The notes below the pieces were generated by a model. It saw only the letters and a list, made by a program, of their open reading frames with translations, searched no databases and was not told the origin of the DNA. 64,000 nucleotides of DNA, taken from Sinomicrobium weinanense. Its GTDB lineage: Bacteria; Bacteroidota; Bacteroidia; Flavobacteriales; Flavobacteriaceae. The number at the start of each line of letters is the position of its first letter. The stretch's first letter is position 1. The DNA is taken from assembly GCF_018863395.1 (NCBI RefSeq), contig NZ_JAHKRR010000010.1, positions 92,555 to 156,554 of the forward strand. The letters run 5' to 3'. Positions 52,602 through 62,484 of this stretch are shown here, piece after piece. A program made the position numbers and the translations under genes.

Positions 52602-53786
52602 TTAATCTTCATAGGTAATCCTGTAAATACAGTCGGCAAAATCGTCAGATACCAGGAGACTGCCGTCGGGCAATTCCTGCACATCCACCGGTCTGCCCCA
52701 TATTTGCTGGCTTTCCTGGTCCAGCCATCCTTCGGCAAATACGGATAAGCTGTTATTCTTTTCGGGTTCCACCAGGGAAACTTTATAACCGACCTTTCTG
52801 GTCCGGTTCCAACTGCCATGTTCAGCGATAAAAATTGATTTCTTATAAATATCAGGAAACATATCCCCATTGTAAAACCGCATCCCCAGAGGAGCGACAT
52901 GGGCTCCAAGATTAACCGCCGGTTTTCTATAAGCCGATGCTTCCCTGTCTTTATCGCCAAATTCGGGGTCCTTTACATCTCCGGCATGCCAGTAGGGATA
53001 ACCAAAATGCTGACCTGTTTCGGTCAGTTCATTCAACTCGCAGCTCGGGATATCGTCTCCCATCATGTCCCGGTTATTATCTGTGAACCAAAGCCTTTTC
53101 GTGTCCGGATGCCAGTCAAAGCCTACAGTATTCCTTATCCCGTGGGCCACTACTTCGGGTTTTATTTCTTTTGCATTTACGTCTATCCTGTTGATCGCTG
53201 CAAAGATCTCTTCCTCGGGGTCACAGATATTGCATGGGGCCCCCACGGGTACATAGAGATACCCGTCCGGGCCAAACGCAATGAACTTATGTCCATGATG
53301 CCCTTCTTCGGGATAACCGTCGAAAACCACTTCATAGTGAGGATCGGCCAGTCTGTTCTTAATATCAGGAAATCTCAATATCCTGCTTATTTCCGCTACA
53401 TAGAGATCACCATCCTTATAAGCCACTCCGTTGGGTTGCCTTAAGCCTTCGGCCAGGGTATAGCGGTAATCCGCTTTTCCGTCTGCATCTTCATCGATAA
53501 TGGCATATACCTTTCCCTTTCCCCTGTTCCCAACAAAGACAATACCGTCTTCGGACCGCGCCAGCGACCGGGCATTGGGAACATCTGCCGCCCACACCTC
53601 GATTTCAAAGTGTTCCGGAAGTTTTACGGACCCCAGGTAAACCTCAGCTTTTGCCTCTGATATATCTACCCGGTTTGTACCTTCCACGGCTTTTATTTTA
53701 TGTAATTCTCCATTTTTATTGAACGTACAGGAAACGGCAAACATGCTTAATGCCAGAATAGCCTGCAAGACATGGTTTCGGTTCAT
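52602..53786 (-). CDS. Sorbosone-dehydrogenase-like PQQ/sugar dehydrogenase beta-propeller lipoprotein
   Basis: A 394-residue lipoprotein (lipobox AVSC, Cys20) of the six-bladed soluble glucose/sorbosone dehydrogenase fold. Typical strands: LARSEDGIVFVGNRGKGKVY, LRQPNGVAYKDGDLYVAEIS, GHHGHKFIAFGPDGYLYVPV, VVAHGIRNTVGFDWHPDTKR, LWFTDNNRDMMGDD and GSWNRTRKVGYKVSLVE, ending GSLLVSDDFADCIYRITYED. Conserved His and Arg in HHGHKF and HGIRN are those expected at the active site. It may oxidise a sugar aldehyde at the cell surface or only bind one; the cofactor is inferred. It is the last gene of the leftward SusC operon. Confidence 0.85.
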   Translation of the reverse strand: MNRNHVLQAILALSMFAVSCTFNKNGELHKIKAVEGTNRVDISEAKAEVYLGSVKLPEHFEIEVWAADVPNARSLARSEDGIVFVGNRGKGKVYAIIDEDADGKADYRYTLAEGLRQPNGVAYKDGDLYVAEISRILRFPDIKNRLADPHYEVVFDGYPEEGHHGHKFIAFGPDGYLYVPVGAPCNICDPEEEIFAAINRIDVNAKEIKPEVVAHGIRNTVGFDWHPDTKRLWFTDNNRDMMGDDIPSCELNELTETGQHFGYPYWHAGDVKDPEFGDKDREASAYRKPAVNLGAHVAPLGMRFYNGDMFPDIYKKSIFIAEHGSWNRTRKVGYKVSLVEPEKNNSLSVFAEGWLDQESQQIWGRPVDVQELPDGSLLVSDDFADCIYRITYED

Positions 53787-53853
53787 ATTGTATTTTATTT
53801 ATTTGATTTTTGGACAATATCTTTAAAAGTGGGACCAATCCGTATTTTCCCCA

Positions 53854-54990
53854 TCAACGCAATAAAGCGGTGGCACACCACAATACAGGGGCCTGGCCAT
53901 GCATATCGCCTACCATACGTTCACGATCGAGATAATATTGGCGATCATTCTTTTTATTGGTACCTTGACAGACTTCACTCACATCTCCGTTCGGGTTGAT
54001 ATAACCGGTCAGGGCAATCCACCCTTTACGTGCAGCCGGGCCATAAATGTCCCCGTCCAGCCATCCCTGCTTAACCCCGGTGATCATTGCAAAGGTAAAC
54101 ATCCCGGTAGAGGAAGTTTCGGGCCAGGATTCGGGGTCATCGATCAATTGTCTCCACATCCCATTTTCGGTCTGGTATTTTAGCAACGACGCCATCATGG
54201 TCCTATATCCTTTCATAATACGGTCATAATCGGGATTGTCTTCGGGCAGCGAACGAAGTAGCTCGCTCATTCCCGCAGCCATCCAGCCATTGCCGCGCCC
54301 CCAGAAAAAAGGAACATCCGGAGCGTGATAGAATAACCCGTTGGGTCTTTGCAGGGCATCGAGATATACCACCATTTCCCCGGCAGCACGCTCCATGTAT
54401 TTTATATCTCCCGTCGCCCTGTACGCCTGTGACTGTACAGCGGTGATCATATACATATCATCGATCCACATTCGGGTCTGCCAGGTAAGTCCCTTATCAT
54501 AATATTTATGGGATTCGGGTTTTACCCTGGGGCCTTCCGGAGGCCCCCATTGTTTGTCTGCAAAATTCCGTCCCATAGCCAGATAACGATTTTCCCTGGT
54601 CTGGATGTACAGTTCAAGCGGTACCGCTCCGAATACGGTATGGTCTACATGATCCGGAAGGGGTACTAAATGTGATTCTGAAGAGAACAAAGGCTCAAAA
54701 CGTTTCGCCAGCTGTTCCGTAAGATCCCTATCTCTCTTTTCCCCTGCGTAGGTAAGCGCTCCGTACCATGTACATACTTCAGGATAGGTAATGCGCTTGG
54801 GCATGCCGGGACGTCCGAAATTCTGATGAGGGACTTCTATAAAACGTTCTGCTACCTTCTTCCCCACTTCCCCGGGAACAGCCCCTTCGGGAAAATCCTG
54901 GAAATATTTATCGGGTGTTCCACAACTCGCCAAAAGCATCCCGGAAATAGCGGTTATTGCCCATAGATTCTTATTACTTTTTGATTTCAT
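53854..54990 (-). CDS. GH105-like unsaturated glucuronyl/rhamnogalacturonyl hydrolase lipoprotein
   Basis: A 378-residue lipoprotein. The ATG at 54990 (MKSKSNKNLWAITAISGMLL, lipobox LASC) is chosen over a TTG 17 codons upstream. An (alpha/alpha)6 barrel with GH105/GH88-type blocks: TYPEVCTWYGALTYAGEKRD, VDHTVFGAVPLELYIQTRE, TWQTRMWIDDMYMITAVQSQ with the catalytic Asp, PDVPFFWGRGNGWMAAGMSE, and PETSSTGMFTFAMITGVKQG. The substrate is an unsaturated uronic acid at the end of an oligosaccharide made by a lyase. No polysaccharide lyase is in this gene set, so the lyase must be elsewhere. Placed between GH97 and the sorbosone-dehydrogenase-like gene. Confidence 0.9.
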   Translation of the reverse strand: MKSKSNKNLWAITAISGMLLASCGTPDKYFQDFPEGAVPGEVGKKVAERFIEVPHQNFGRPGMPKRITYPEVCTWYGALTYAGEKRDRDLTEQLAKRFEPLFSSESHLVPLPDHVDHTVFGAVPLELYIQTRENRYLAMGRNFADKQWGPPEGPRVKPESHKYYDKGLTWQTRMWIDDMYMITAVQSQAYRATGDIKYMERAAGEMVVYLDALQRPNGLFYHAPDVPFFWGRGNGWMAAGMSELLRSLPEDNPDYDRIMKGYRTMMASLLKYQTENGMWRQLIDDPESWPETSSTGMFTFAMITGVKQGWLDGDIYGPAARKGWIALTGYINPNGDVSEVCQGTNKKNDRQYYLDRERMVGDMHGQAPVLWCATALLR

Positions 54991-55137
54991 CTGCTTATTT
55001 TTATTGTTTTTTCCCGGTAAGACGGGACCTTTGATGTTCAAAATAATTATTATCCCGTATGTTTAAAGGTGTCGGTTTTATTTTATTTATTCCTTATGAT
55101 TAAAATATGTGATCGGCAAATAAAATTTCATGATGTC

Positions 55138-57129
55138 CTATTCGGAAATAACAGCGACAAAACCACCTCCCGGAATCAGGTCTATCCATAAGGACTCCCT
55201 GCGGTTTACCTTTGCCCTGTCAATCGCAACCCCTTTTCCCCCTCCGAACAGCTGCCTGTTTCTGACCAGTACCACCCTGGCCTCCTCCGGTTTTTTATCC
55301 CGTATCATCATCATGTCATAATCTTTTTCATTTTTCAGGAAAGAAAGGTCCATTTTTATGGTGTTTCCCTTTTCCCCATTCATAACGGCAATGAACCATC
55401 GGTCTCCCTTGCGACGCGCAAAAGCGGCTAGCTTTCCGATCTCACTACCAGGGAGTACAATGGTCTCATCCCATGTTGTAGGGATTTGTCTGATATATTC
55501 CACGGCTTTATGCGCCAGTAAATTCTGCGGGTGTTCGGCAAAATTGAGCATAGGGGCCTGCAATATCGCTGCACTGGCCAACTGGTGGGCTTCCGAAGTT
55601 TCTGCCCTGCGTTCGCCAAAGACGACAGGAGTATAATCTACATGGCCTGCCAGCAGCCGGGTAAACGGAATGGTGGTATTATGTGTTGCCCAGGGTCCGC
55701 GAAACTCCATTCCGAAAACTCCTTCCCTGGTCATTTCATTCGGCCAGGTACGCGCCTCCCCAGCAGGTTTATTTGCACCGTGAAAGTTAAGTATTAATTT
55801 ATATTGTGCGGCTTCTTTCAGGCAGGCCGCATAGAGGTCGATGACCTCTTTGGCTTCGTGGTCCAGAAAATCGATCTTCGCCCCGGAGACCCCTACCTCA
55901 TGCAGATGTTTAAAAAAGTCTGAACGGGCTTTTGGGTCCCTGAGGTTTTTGGAATGCTCCCAATAGATCACTTTAACACCTAAGTTGTTGGAATACGCTA
56001 CAAAGTCCTTTTCTTCCTGCAGGGACCACCGCCTCCAATGCCCTTCTACCGTATGGTATTCAAATCCCAATTCTCCTGCCAGCCCGGACAGGTTTTTCAT
56101 GCCTTCCAATGTACGGGGTTCATCGGTTAGGTAGCCCCAAACTGCCCGTCCGGGGGCCAGCCATTCTTCATCGAACCCTTTCGGAAAAAGCCCGGGGTCG
56201 GGTTTTGGGGCAACATTATGGACAATATCCGCATTGAATAGTGTATTCAGGTCTCTGCCTATCAATATGACCCTCCAGGGCCCTTCGATACTTCCCGTAA
56301 AGGTCGGCGGTGCTGTCAACCGTTTGTGGTCTTCCTTTCCATATCGCAGTACATAAGGGTAGTTTTCGGGGTGCTCATGCCCTAAACGAACTTGAAAACC
56401 CCGTTTGCCATCGGCTTCCAGCGCCATCCCCGGGAAGTTATCACCGGAACTTTTTATAACTCCCGATTCCGTAACGGCCATATATCCTGATTTTCCGGGT
56501 AATTTTACTGTCATTGGAGGGCCCGCCCACTCGCCTGCCTCTATTTGTAAAATGTCCTTTTCCTTATGTTTTTCCTCATAATGCATCCCCACAATACCAT
56601 GATACCAGACCGTACTCCCGGCAGGGATTTTAATCCCTGTTCCTTCACCGGACACCTTACGTATGCCTTCTCCCGGCACTACATAGCGGAAAGCCACCCC
56701 ATCATTATAAACCCGCACTTCAAGGAAATACTCGGTGCCACTGGCATTATGGGTAATCGGAACCCGCACTGCTGTATAAAGGTCTGTTGCCACGGCGTGT
56801 TTTCCCCGCCACGGATAGGTCCTGTTCACTTGCTCTGTCAAGGCCTTCCCCAATAGTACACCATTGCCGAGATCTGTACCGTTCAAAGTAATACCGAGGG
56901 GTGATTTTTCTACAACGGGATCATTCCGCATGCTGATCCAATAAGACAATCGTCCCTGGTCGGACAACACATGGAATTCAATAGTTCCATCGGGACTAAA
57001 AACGGGGATCTTTAAAGGGAAGGGATCGGGGGGTACCGTTATTTCTGTTCCATATAAAAGATTGCATACCGCCAGCATTAAAACGGGGTACAGAAAAAAA
57101 ACAGTTACAAATATTCTCTTTTTGTTCAT
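55138..57129 (-). CDS. GH97 alpha-glycosidase, exported
   Basis: A 663-residue protein with a signal peptide; ATG at 57129 (MNKKRIFVTVFFLYPVLMLA). N-terminal GH97 beta-sandwich: PVFSPDGTIEFHVLSDQGRL, YWISMRNDPVV, and RVYNDGVAFRYVVPGEG. The catalytic TIM barrel has EYHTVEGHWRRWSL, VKVIYWEHSKN, GVSGAKIDFLDHEAKEVIDL, LNFHGANKPAGEARTWPNEM and TREGVFGMEFRGPWATHNTT, all family landmarks. The Asp in KIDFLDHE sits where retaining GH97 alpha-galactosidases carry the nucleophile, so the retaining branch is favoured (inference). GH97 needs calcium. It follows the SusD gene by 100 bp and is part of the leftward PUL. Confidence 0.93.
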   Translation of the reverse strand: MNKKRIFVTVFFLYPVLMLAVCNLLYGTEITVPPDPFPLKIPVFSPDGTIEFHVLSDQGRLSYWISMRNDPVVEKSPLGITLNGTDLGNGVLLGKALTEQVNRTYPWRGKHAVATDLYTAVRVPITHNASGTEYFLEVRVYNDGVAFRYVVPGEGIRKVSGEGTGIKIPAGSTVWYHGIVGMHYEEKHKEKDILQIEAGEWAGPPMTVKLPGKSGYMAVTESGVIKSSGDNFPGMALEADGKRGFQVRLGHEHPENYPYVLRYGKEDHKRLTAPPTFTGSIEGPWRVILIGRDLNTLFNADIVHNVAPKPDPGLFPKGFDEEWLAPGRAVWGYLTDEPRTLEGMKNLSGLAGELGFEYHTVEGHWRRWSLQEEKDFVAYSNNLGVKVIYWEHSKNLRDPKARSDFFKHLHEVGVSGAKIDFLDHEAKEVIDLYAACLKEAAQYKLILNFHGANKPAGEARTWPNEMTREGVFGMEFRGPWATHNTTIPFTRLLAGHVDYTPVVFGERRAETSEAHQLASAAILQAPMLNFAEHPQNLLAHKAVEYIRQIPTTWDETIVLPGSEIGKLAAFARRKGDRWFIAVMNGEKGNTIKMDLSFLKNEKDYDMMMIRDKKPEEARVVLVRNRQLFGGGKGVAIDRAKVNRRESLWIDLIPGGGFVAVISE

Positions 57130-57229
57130 TACGGATGAGATTAACAAGATAGGACAAGCCATTTTTCCGGAGAGTCCTGCCGTATTATTTTATTTGAGTG
57201 AATCGCCTTTTTCAGATAAAAACCTGCTG

Positions 57230-58738
57230 TCAGAAACCGGGGTTTTGTTCCCAAATACCTTCCATAATATCCATTTGGGATTGAGGAATCGGCCACAAGT
57301 ACCCATCAAACACGCGCTGTACATCCGCACCGTTTCCGGGGATTTCAGGAATGATCTCATGAGCTATCTGCCATCGTTTCAGATCATTGAACCTCAACCC
57401 TTCAAATGCAAGTTCTATCCTGCGTTCATTTCGAATGTTCTCCCTGGTCAGGACACTCAGGGGAGGCATCTCAACTCCCGGGCGCTGACGCACGGCATTG
57501 ATAGCGTCCAAAGCACGCTGATCGGTACCCTGCCCGCTTTCGAACATGGCTTCTGCATAGGAGAGTAGCAATTCGGCATAGCGCATCTTTACAATGTCCT
57601 GGTCACTTACTTTATCACGTGCCTGGATCAGGGTCGGGTTGACCCATTTTTTAAACGCCATTCCCGTAAAGTTTACATTGCCTTCGGAGGTACGGCCTTC
57701 ATCATTTTCAAATGCCGGAAATTTCCCTGACGGATGCATTATCCAGGGATCTCCTTCCTGAAAAATGGTCATACCGAGACGGGGGTCCATCTCCCCGGTC
57801 TCCGGGTCTTTTATTTCATAGGCATCTCTTAACTGTGTTGTCGGGTAAAAAGACATCCTGCTGCCGATATACTGATCCAGTTGATGCCCGTCACTGGGCA
57901 ACTGGTATTGTACGGAGAACATGATCTCCGGGTTATCTTCCTGTTCATCAAAGAAAATACCGGAATAATTATCGTGCAGGCTAAACGGGTTACCGGCATC
58001 ACCTATCAGGCTCCATGCTACTTCAGCAGCTTCAGCCCATCGTTCATTGTTCATAAGAATGCGTACTTTTAACAGGATAGCGCTTCCTTTTACGGCATGA
58101 CCATCCGTATAGGCAATATTGGGCAATCCTGAAATAGCTATGTCAATATCCTTGAGCAATTGTTCCACTACTTCAGGTTTCGGAACACGGGGTTTGTTTT
58201 TAAAAACCTCCATACTGTCAATACTCTGTGAGTGCAACAGCAAGGGTACATCTCCATATAATTGTATCAATTCATTGTAAAAATAACAGCGGTTGAACAG
58301 GGCTTCTCCCTTATATTGGTTATAGCTTTCTTCACTCAGGAAATCTTTGGCCTGGTCGATATTGTCGAGAAAATAATTGCAGTTGGCAATTCCTTCATAA
58401 CACAATCGCCAGAAATCCTGAACGGCACCTCCGGTACCGGAATGGATCCCGCCATGCATAATATTCTGAATACCGAAAAAACCCGATTCGGAAATGGCAT
58501 TGTCTGAAAGACATTCTATATTGATCGAAACTCCATTGGATCCGGCTACAGACCCGGCTATATTGGTACGGTATATGGAATACGTAGCGGCCAATGCGGC
58601 GTTTACATCGGTCTCTGTCTTCCAGAAGATCTCGGAACTGGGCTGTGACAAAGGTTCTTTATCCAGAAAGTCATCGCATGCGGAAAACAGGGCTGTTGCA
58701 ATAACAGGATATATCAGTAATTTTATATTTACTTTCAT
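57230..58738 (-). CDS. SusD/RagB-like nutrient-binding lipoprotein
   Basis: A 502-residue lipoprotein; start at 58738 (MKVNIKLLIYPVIATALFSA, lipobox FSAC, Cys21). The open frame runs 50 codons further upstream, inside the SusC gene, without a signal peptide and is not used. Family marks: DDFLDKEPLSQPSSEIFWKT, VNAALAATYSIYRTN, QDFWRLCYEGIANCNYFLDN, GEALFNRCYFYNELIQLYGD, RYAELLLSYAEAMFESGQGT, NERRIELAFEGLRFNDLKRW and YLWPIPQSQMDIM. It lies 10 bp after the SusC gene and would cap that transporter. Confidence 0.95.
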   Translation of the reverse strand: MKVNIKLLIYPVIATALFSACDDFLDKEPLSQPSSEIFWKTETDVNAALAATYSIYRTNIAGSVAGSNGVSINIECLSDNAISESGFFGIQNIMHGGIHSGTGGAVQDFWRLCYEGIANCNYFLDNIDQAKDFLSEESYNQYKGEALFNRCYFYNELIQLYGDVPLLLHSQSIDSMEVFKNKPRVPKPEVVEQLLKDIDIAISGLPNIAYTDGHAVKGSAILLKVRILMNNERWAEAAEVAWSLIGDAGNPFSLHDNYSGIFFDEQEDNPEIMFSVQYQLPSDGHQLDQYIGSRMSFYPTTQLRDAYEIKDPETGEMDPRLGMTIFQEGDPWIMHPSGKFPAFENDEGRTSEGNVNFTGMAFKKWVNPTLIQARDKVSDQDIVKMRYAELLLSYAEAMFESGQGTDQRALDAINAVRQRPGVEMPPLSVLTRENIRNERRIELAFEGLRFNDLKRWQIAHEIIPEIPGNGADVQRVFDGYLWPIPQSQMDIMEGIWEQNPGF

Positions 58739-58748
58739 CTCGTGAATT

Positions 58749-61700
58749 TTAAAAAGTTGCTCTAACTCCAAATGAATATATCGTTGCCTGCGGATAGATC
58801 GCTCCCCTTGATGAACCGGAAGAGGCCCGCTCCGGGTCCAATCCCTGGAAGAACTTGGTGTGTGTGTACAAATTATCGGCAGATACATACACCCGGAAAT
58901 TTTTCATCAGTAATTTACCGGCCATATCTACAGGAAGGGTATATCCCAATTGCAGGTTCTTAATCCTCCAGTAAGAAGAGTTCCCCAGCCAGAAAGTCGA
59001 GTTCGGACTGTTAGGGGACCATCCGTCTATATAGATATGAGGGATCGTATTGGACGTTCCTTCACCGTCCCAGGCCCCTCTCCACCATACAGGAGGTGCA
59101 GAAGCCTGCCGGAACGGGGATACCCCCCATTCCCTGACATAGGTCTTTCTTCCGTGTACCCCTTGTACAAAAACACTCAGGTCAAAAGATTTGTAATTGA
59201 AATCAAAATTCAACCCGTAGTTAATTTTGGGGAATACACCATCTACCGGGACACGGTCGTACTGCAAATCTATCCGGCCGTCCGGCACGCCATCCGGCCC
59301 GCTGATATCCCTGTATTTCAATGCCCCGGGTTTTGGAGGAGTGCTTCCCGAATAGTCCGGAACAGGTCCGTTGTCTATCTCTGCCTGATTTTGATAAACC
59401 CCGTCATTTATGAGTACGTAGTACTGATTATATGGCAATCCTTCTTCCCGGAGATTGACCCCGCTTATTTCCCTGGCGCCAAATTTTATCAACTCGTTTT
59501 TATAGGTCTCCAGGTTTGCATTGATACTATAGTTAAAATCTCCAATGCTGTTCCTGTATCCCAATGTAAATTCCCATCCTGTATTTTCCAGGATACCATC
59601 ATTGATGACCGGGGCTCCCACACCGATATGAGAGGGCACTTGCAGGTCCCTTAAAATATCCTTTGTGGTCTTCTTATACCAGTCCACCGAGCCGTGCAAT
59701 GCAGAATTAAAAAGGGAAAAGTCTATCCCGATATCCGTAACGGTAGTGGTTTCCCATTTGATATTGGAATTGATCAGGTCCCGTAGTGTTATCCCCTGCA
59801 CCAGGGTACCGTCAAAATTGTATTCTGTTGTAGATAATGTACTCTGATAAGGGTAATTACCTATGTTCTGGTTTCCGAGCTGTCCCCAGGAACCTCTCAG
59901 CTTCAATTCACTCACCCAGTTCACATTGGAAAAAAAGGCTTCTTCGGCCATACGCCACCCTACAGATACCGAAGGGAAGAAAGCCCAGCGGTTTGCCTCG
60001 GGAAATCGGGAAGAAGCGTCATTACGAAAACTGGCTTCAAACAAATATTTGTCCATGTAATTGTAATTGACTCTTCCAAAAAAGGATTGCAATGCCCATT
60101 CAAAAGCGGTACCACCATTGTTTTGAACTGCGGGAGGACCGGCGTCTATTTCCCATAATTCCTTGGAAGATAAATTGGTTCGATATGCTTCCAACCTGTC
60201 ATTGCGATAATTTTCCTGCTGGTACCCGACCATGGCGGTCAGGTTATGAACCTCTTTAAAGGTCTTTTCATAATTTATTGTCCCGAACAACGTGTATTGG
60301 TTTTCCCGGGTATTACGCTGAAACAGCGAATTGGTGGAAGCTGTTATACCGCTGAAATTATGCGGAGCAAAAAATTCATAGGTCTCTGCCACTGCTACAA
60401 AGGCCTTGCCCATTTCTTCTTCAAAACGAAAGGCACCTTTTATTTCCGCCGACAGGCCTTCTATTATCTCCACATTTATATAAGGGCTGAACATCAGGTA
60501 GGTACTGACCCATTCCTTACCGCCACCACCTTTGGCTATGGCAATAGGGTTTTTGTTCCCTCCTTTATTCTCCAGGACAAGGCCGGTGAACCTTCCACTG
60601 CCGTCGGGCAATTCGGGGGTACTTAAAGGAGGGGCTGCATAAGCTGCCAGCATTTGGTCTTCGGAACCGTTGGAGGTAAGCAGTTGCGAAGGCCTGCTAC
60701 CGGTCTGAAATGCGGTATCGTGCCTTTTATCCTTGGCCAGGGAAATATTGCTCCCGAAAGTTACACGTCCGCCAAGATTGGTTTTAAAGTTTACCTGTGC
60801 ATCATAACGCTTGTAATCTGTTGCAAGTAACAACCCTTCTTCGTCCAATATACCCAGACCGGCATTAAAGGTCGTTCCTTCTTTGCCCCCGCTAAAGTTG
60901 AGAAAATGCTTATGTATGGGCGAATCGCGTATCAGCCATTCTGTCCAGTCTGCAGTGGGGATCTCACCATTTCGGTACATGTTAATCTCTTCATCGGTAT
61001 AACGCCACTGAGGTTGTTGTCCGGAATAATCAATGGCTTTGTTTACCAATTCCATGTATTCTACCGGGTCACTGATACGCTTTATTTTAATGGAAGGTTT
61101 TTGAACGGAATAATTATAGGAATATTCAACGTTCAACCGGCCTCCTTTCCCCTTTTTGGTGGTGACCAGGATCACACCGTTGGCGGCCCTTGAACCATAA
61201 ACTGCGGCTGAGGCAGCATCCTTAAGAACGGAAATGTCCTCTATCATATTTGGGTTCAGGAGCTCCAATCTCCCTTCCACTCCGTCAATCAATATCAGGG
61301 GATTACTCCCGGCTGAACTGAACGTCCCCTGACCGCGGATACGTATCTGATTACTTTCTGCTCCCGGTAATGACGAATTCTGCACGATCTGGAGCCCCGG
61401 GGAACGTCCCTGAAGCAAGGAAATCGTGCTTGGGGTTTGCCTGGCCATAACCTCTTCCGGATTAATTGTAGAGATGGCTGAGGTCATATTGGTCCGGGTC
61501 TGTGTTCCGTACCCTATAACCACTACTTCCTTGAGCGCCTCAACATCCGAGACCAATGTTATGTTTATAATCTTCTGCTCTCCTACTGGAACCCGTTTGG
61601 TTTCATAGCCAATATAGGAAAATGTAAGCACTGGGTCACTTGTCCCCGGGCTTATTTCATAGTTACCGTCAAAATCAGTAATCGTACCTGTTGTAGTCCC

Positions 61701-61865
61701 TTCGACAATCACATTAACCCCGGGTATTGGCTGGCCATCTTCCCCGATAACCTTACCGCTGATCCCCTGGGCCGAGGCTGTGGAAAAAGAAAAAAGCAGC
61801 AGTATAAGCCCACATAAAAGACATTCGGGAATCATCCTCGAAGGATTGCACACTTTTTTTTTCAT
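58749..61865 (-). CDS. SusC/RagA TonB-linked outer membrane transporter
   Basis: A complete 1038-residue SusC-type transporter with signal peptide (cut near ASAQ, residue 33), carboxypeptidase-D-like domain (ISGKVIGEDGQPIPGVNVIV; GTITDFDGNYEI), VVVIGYGTQTRTNMTSAIST segment, plug blocks (LLQGRSPGLQIVQNSSLPGA; NPLILIDGVEGRLE; SVLKDAASAAVYGSRAANGV) and a beta-barrel ending SFGVRATF. It starts the leftward gene set SusC-SusD-GH97-GH105-sorbosone-dehydrogenase-like. It is distinct in sequence from the SusC at 38142 and the one at the left edge. Confidence 0.96.
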   Translation of the reverse strand: MKKKVCNPSRMIPECLLCGLILLLFSFSTASAQGISGKVIGEDGQPIPGVNVIVEGTTTGTITDFDGNYEISPGTSDPVLTFSYIGYETKRVPVGEQKIINITLVSDVEALKEVVVIGYGTQTRTNMTSAISTINPEEVMARQTPSTISLLQGRSPGLQIVQNSSLPGAESNQIRIRGQGTFSSAGSNPLILIDGVEGRLELLNPNMIEDISVLKDAASAAVYGSRAANGVILVTTKKGKGGRLNVEYSYNYSVQKPSIKIKRISDPVEYMELVNKAIDYSGQQPQWRYTDEEINMYRNGEIPTADWTEWLIRDSPIHKHFLNFSGGKEGTTFNAGLGILDEEGLLLATDYKRYDAQVNFKTNLGGRVTFGSNISLAKDKRHDTAFQTGSRPSQLLTSNGSEDQMLAAYAAPPLSTPELPDGSGRFTGLVLENKGGNKNPIAIAKGGGGKEWVSTYLMFSPYINVEIIEGLSAEIKGAFRFEEEMGKAFVAVAETYEFFAPHNFSGITASTNSLFQRNTRENQYTLFGTINYEKTFKEVHNLTAMVGYQQENYRNDRLEAYRTNLSSKELWEIDAGPPAVQNNGGTAFEWALQSFFGRVNYNYMDKYLFEASFRNDASSRFPEANRWAFFPSVSVGWRMAEEAFFSNVNWVSELKLRGSWGQLGNQNIGNYPYQSTLSTTEYNFDGTLVQGITLRDLINSNIKWETTTVTDIGIDFSLFNSALHGSVDWYKKTTKDILRDLQVPSHIGVGAPVINDGILENTGWEFTLGYRNSIGDFNYSINANLETYKNELIKFGAREISGVNLREEGLPYNQYYVLINDGVYQNQAEIDNGPVPDYSGSTPPKPGALKYRDISGPDGVPDGRIDLQYDRVPVDGVFPKINYGLNFDFNYKSFDLSVFVQGVHGRKTYVREWGVSPFRQASAPPVWWRGAWDGEGTSNTIPHIYIDGWSPNSPNSTFWLGNSSYWRIKNLQLGYTLPVDMAGKLLMKNFRVYVSADNLYTHTKFFQGLDPERASSGSSRGAIYPQATIYSFGVRATF

Positions 61866-62484
61866 AATGTATGGTTTTAATTGGTTAAAAAAATTTCATT
61901 CTTCGCGTAAAGAAGAAAGCAATGCAATTTAAATAGGCCGGGAGCATGTTTGTCAACTATTTCTAACTACATGGTAAGCTTTTTTATCATATTGCAACAA
62001 AGCAGAAATATTATTAAAAAACTGTTATTTTTACCCATCAATAAAATGACTTCGTCTATAGTTACAACCTTCTGTTTTCGTTGTTCTAATGTATCTTAAA
62101 ACTATAAAGGGCTGTTTTTGGTAGGAATCGGGAGGTCTCTAATCTTATGTAAAAAGCACTGTTATTAGATGATCTGGAAAAATGACTTACCGGGAGGTCT
62201 CTGCCAAACTTAAATATTCAGGCCTCCCGAATAAGTTCATCTAACTAACTATTCAACTCTGACTCAATAAAATTAATCATCAAAAAAGATATAAAAGTTC
62301 AAAAATGGGTATGCAAAGATCCGGAAGTCGATATTTCACTTGGCGTTATAAGGTAAAAGGCTCCGTTAACCATATATCCTTCATCTTACGCGCAAGTTTT
62401 TCATAGCACCCAGTTGTCATGCAAACGATGGGCAATATATTGGGAAATCGTTCCCAACAAATAAAACTATATCTATTTTTATTA
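61866..62484. other. Intergenic region with short repeats upstream of a SusC gene
   Basis: No gene supported. CGGGAGGTCTCT occurs at 62129-62140 and 62191-62202, and CCTCCCG on the same strand at about 62223-62229 can pair with the second copy. TTGGGAA-ATCG-TTCCCAA at 62440-62457 is a 7-bp inverted repeat whose core resembles the LacI-type palindrome at 1122. A short open stretch on the minus strand (62346-62480, ending EKLARKMKDIWLTEPFTL) looks protein-like but I cannot assign it. Confidence 0.5.

Noticed and set aside
57230..58888. Longer start for the third-PUL SusD
   Set aside because: Extends into the SusC gene and removes the lipoprotein signal from the N-terminus.
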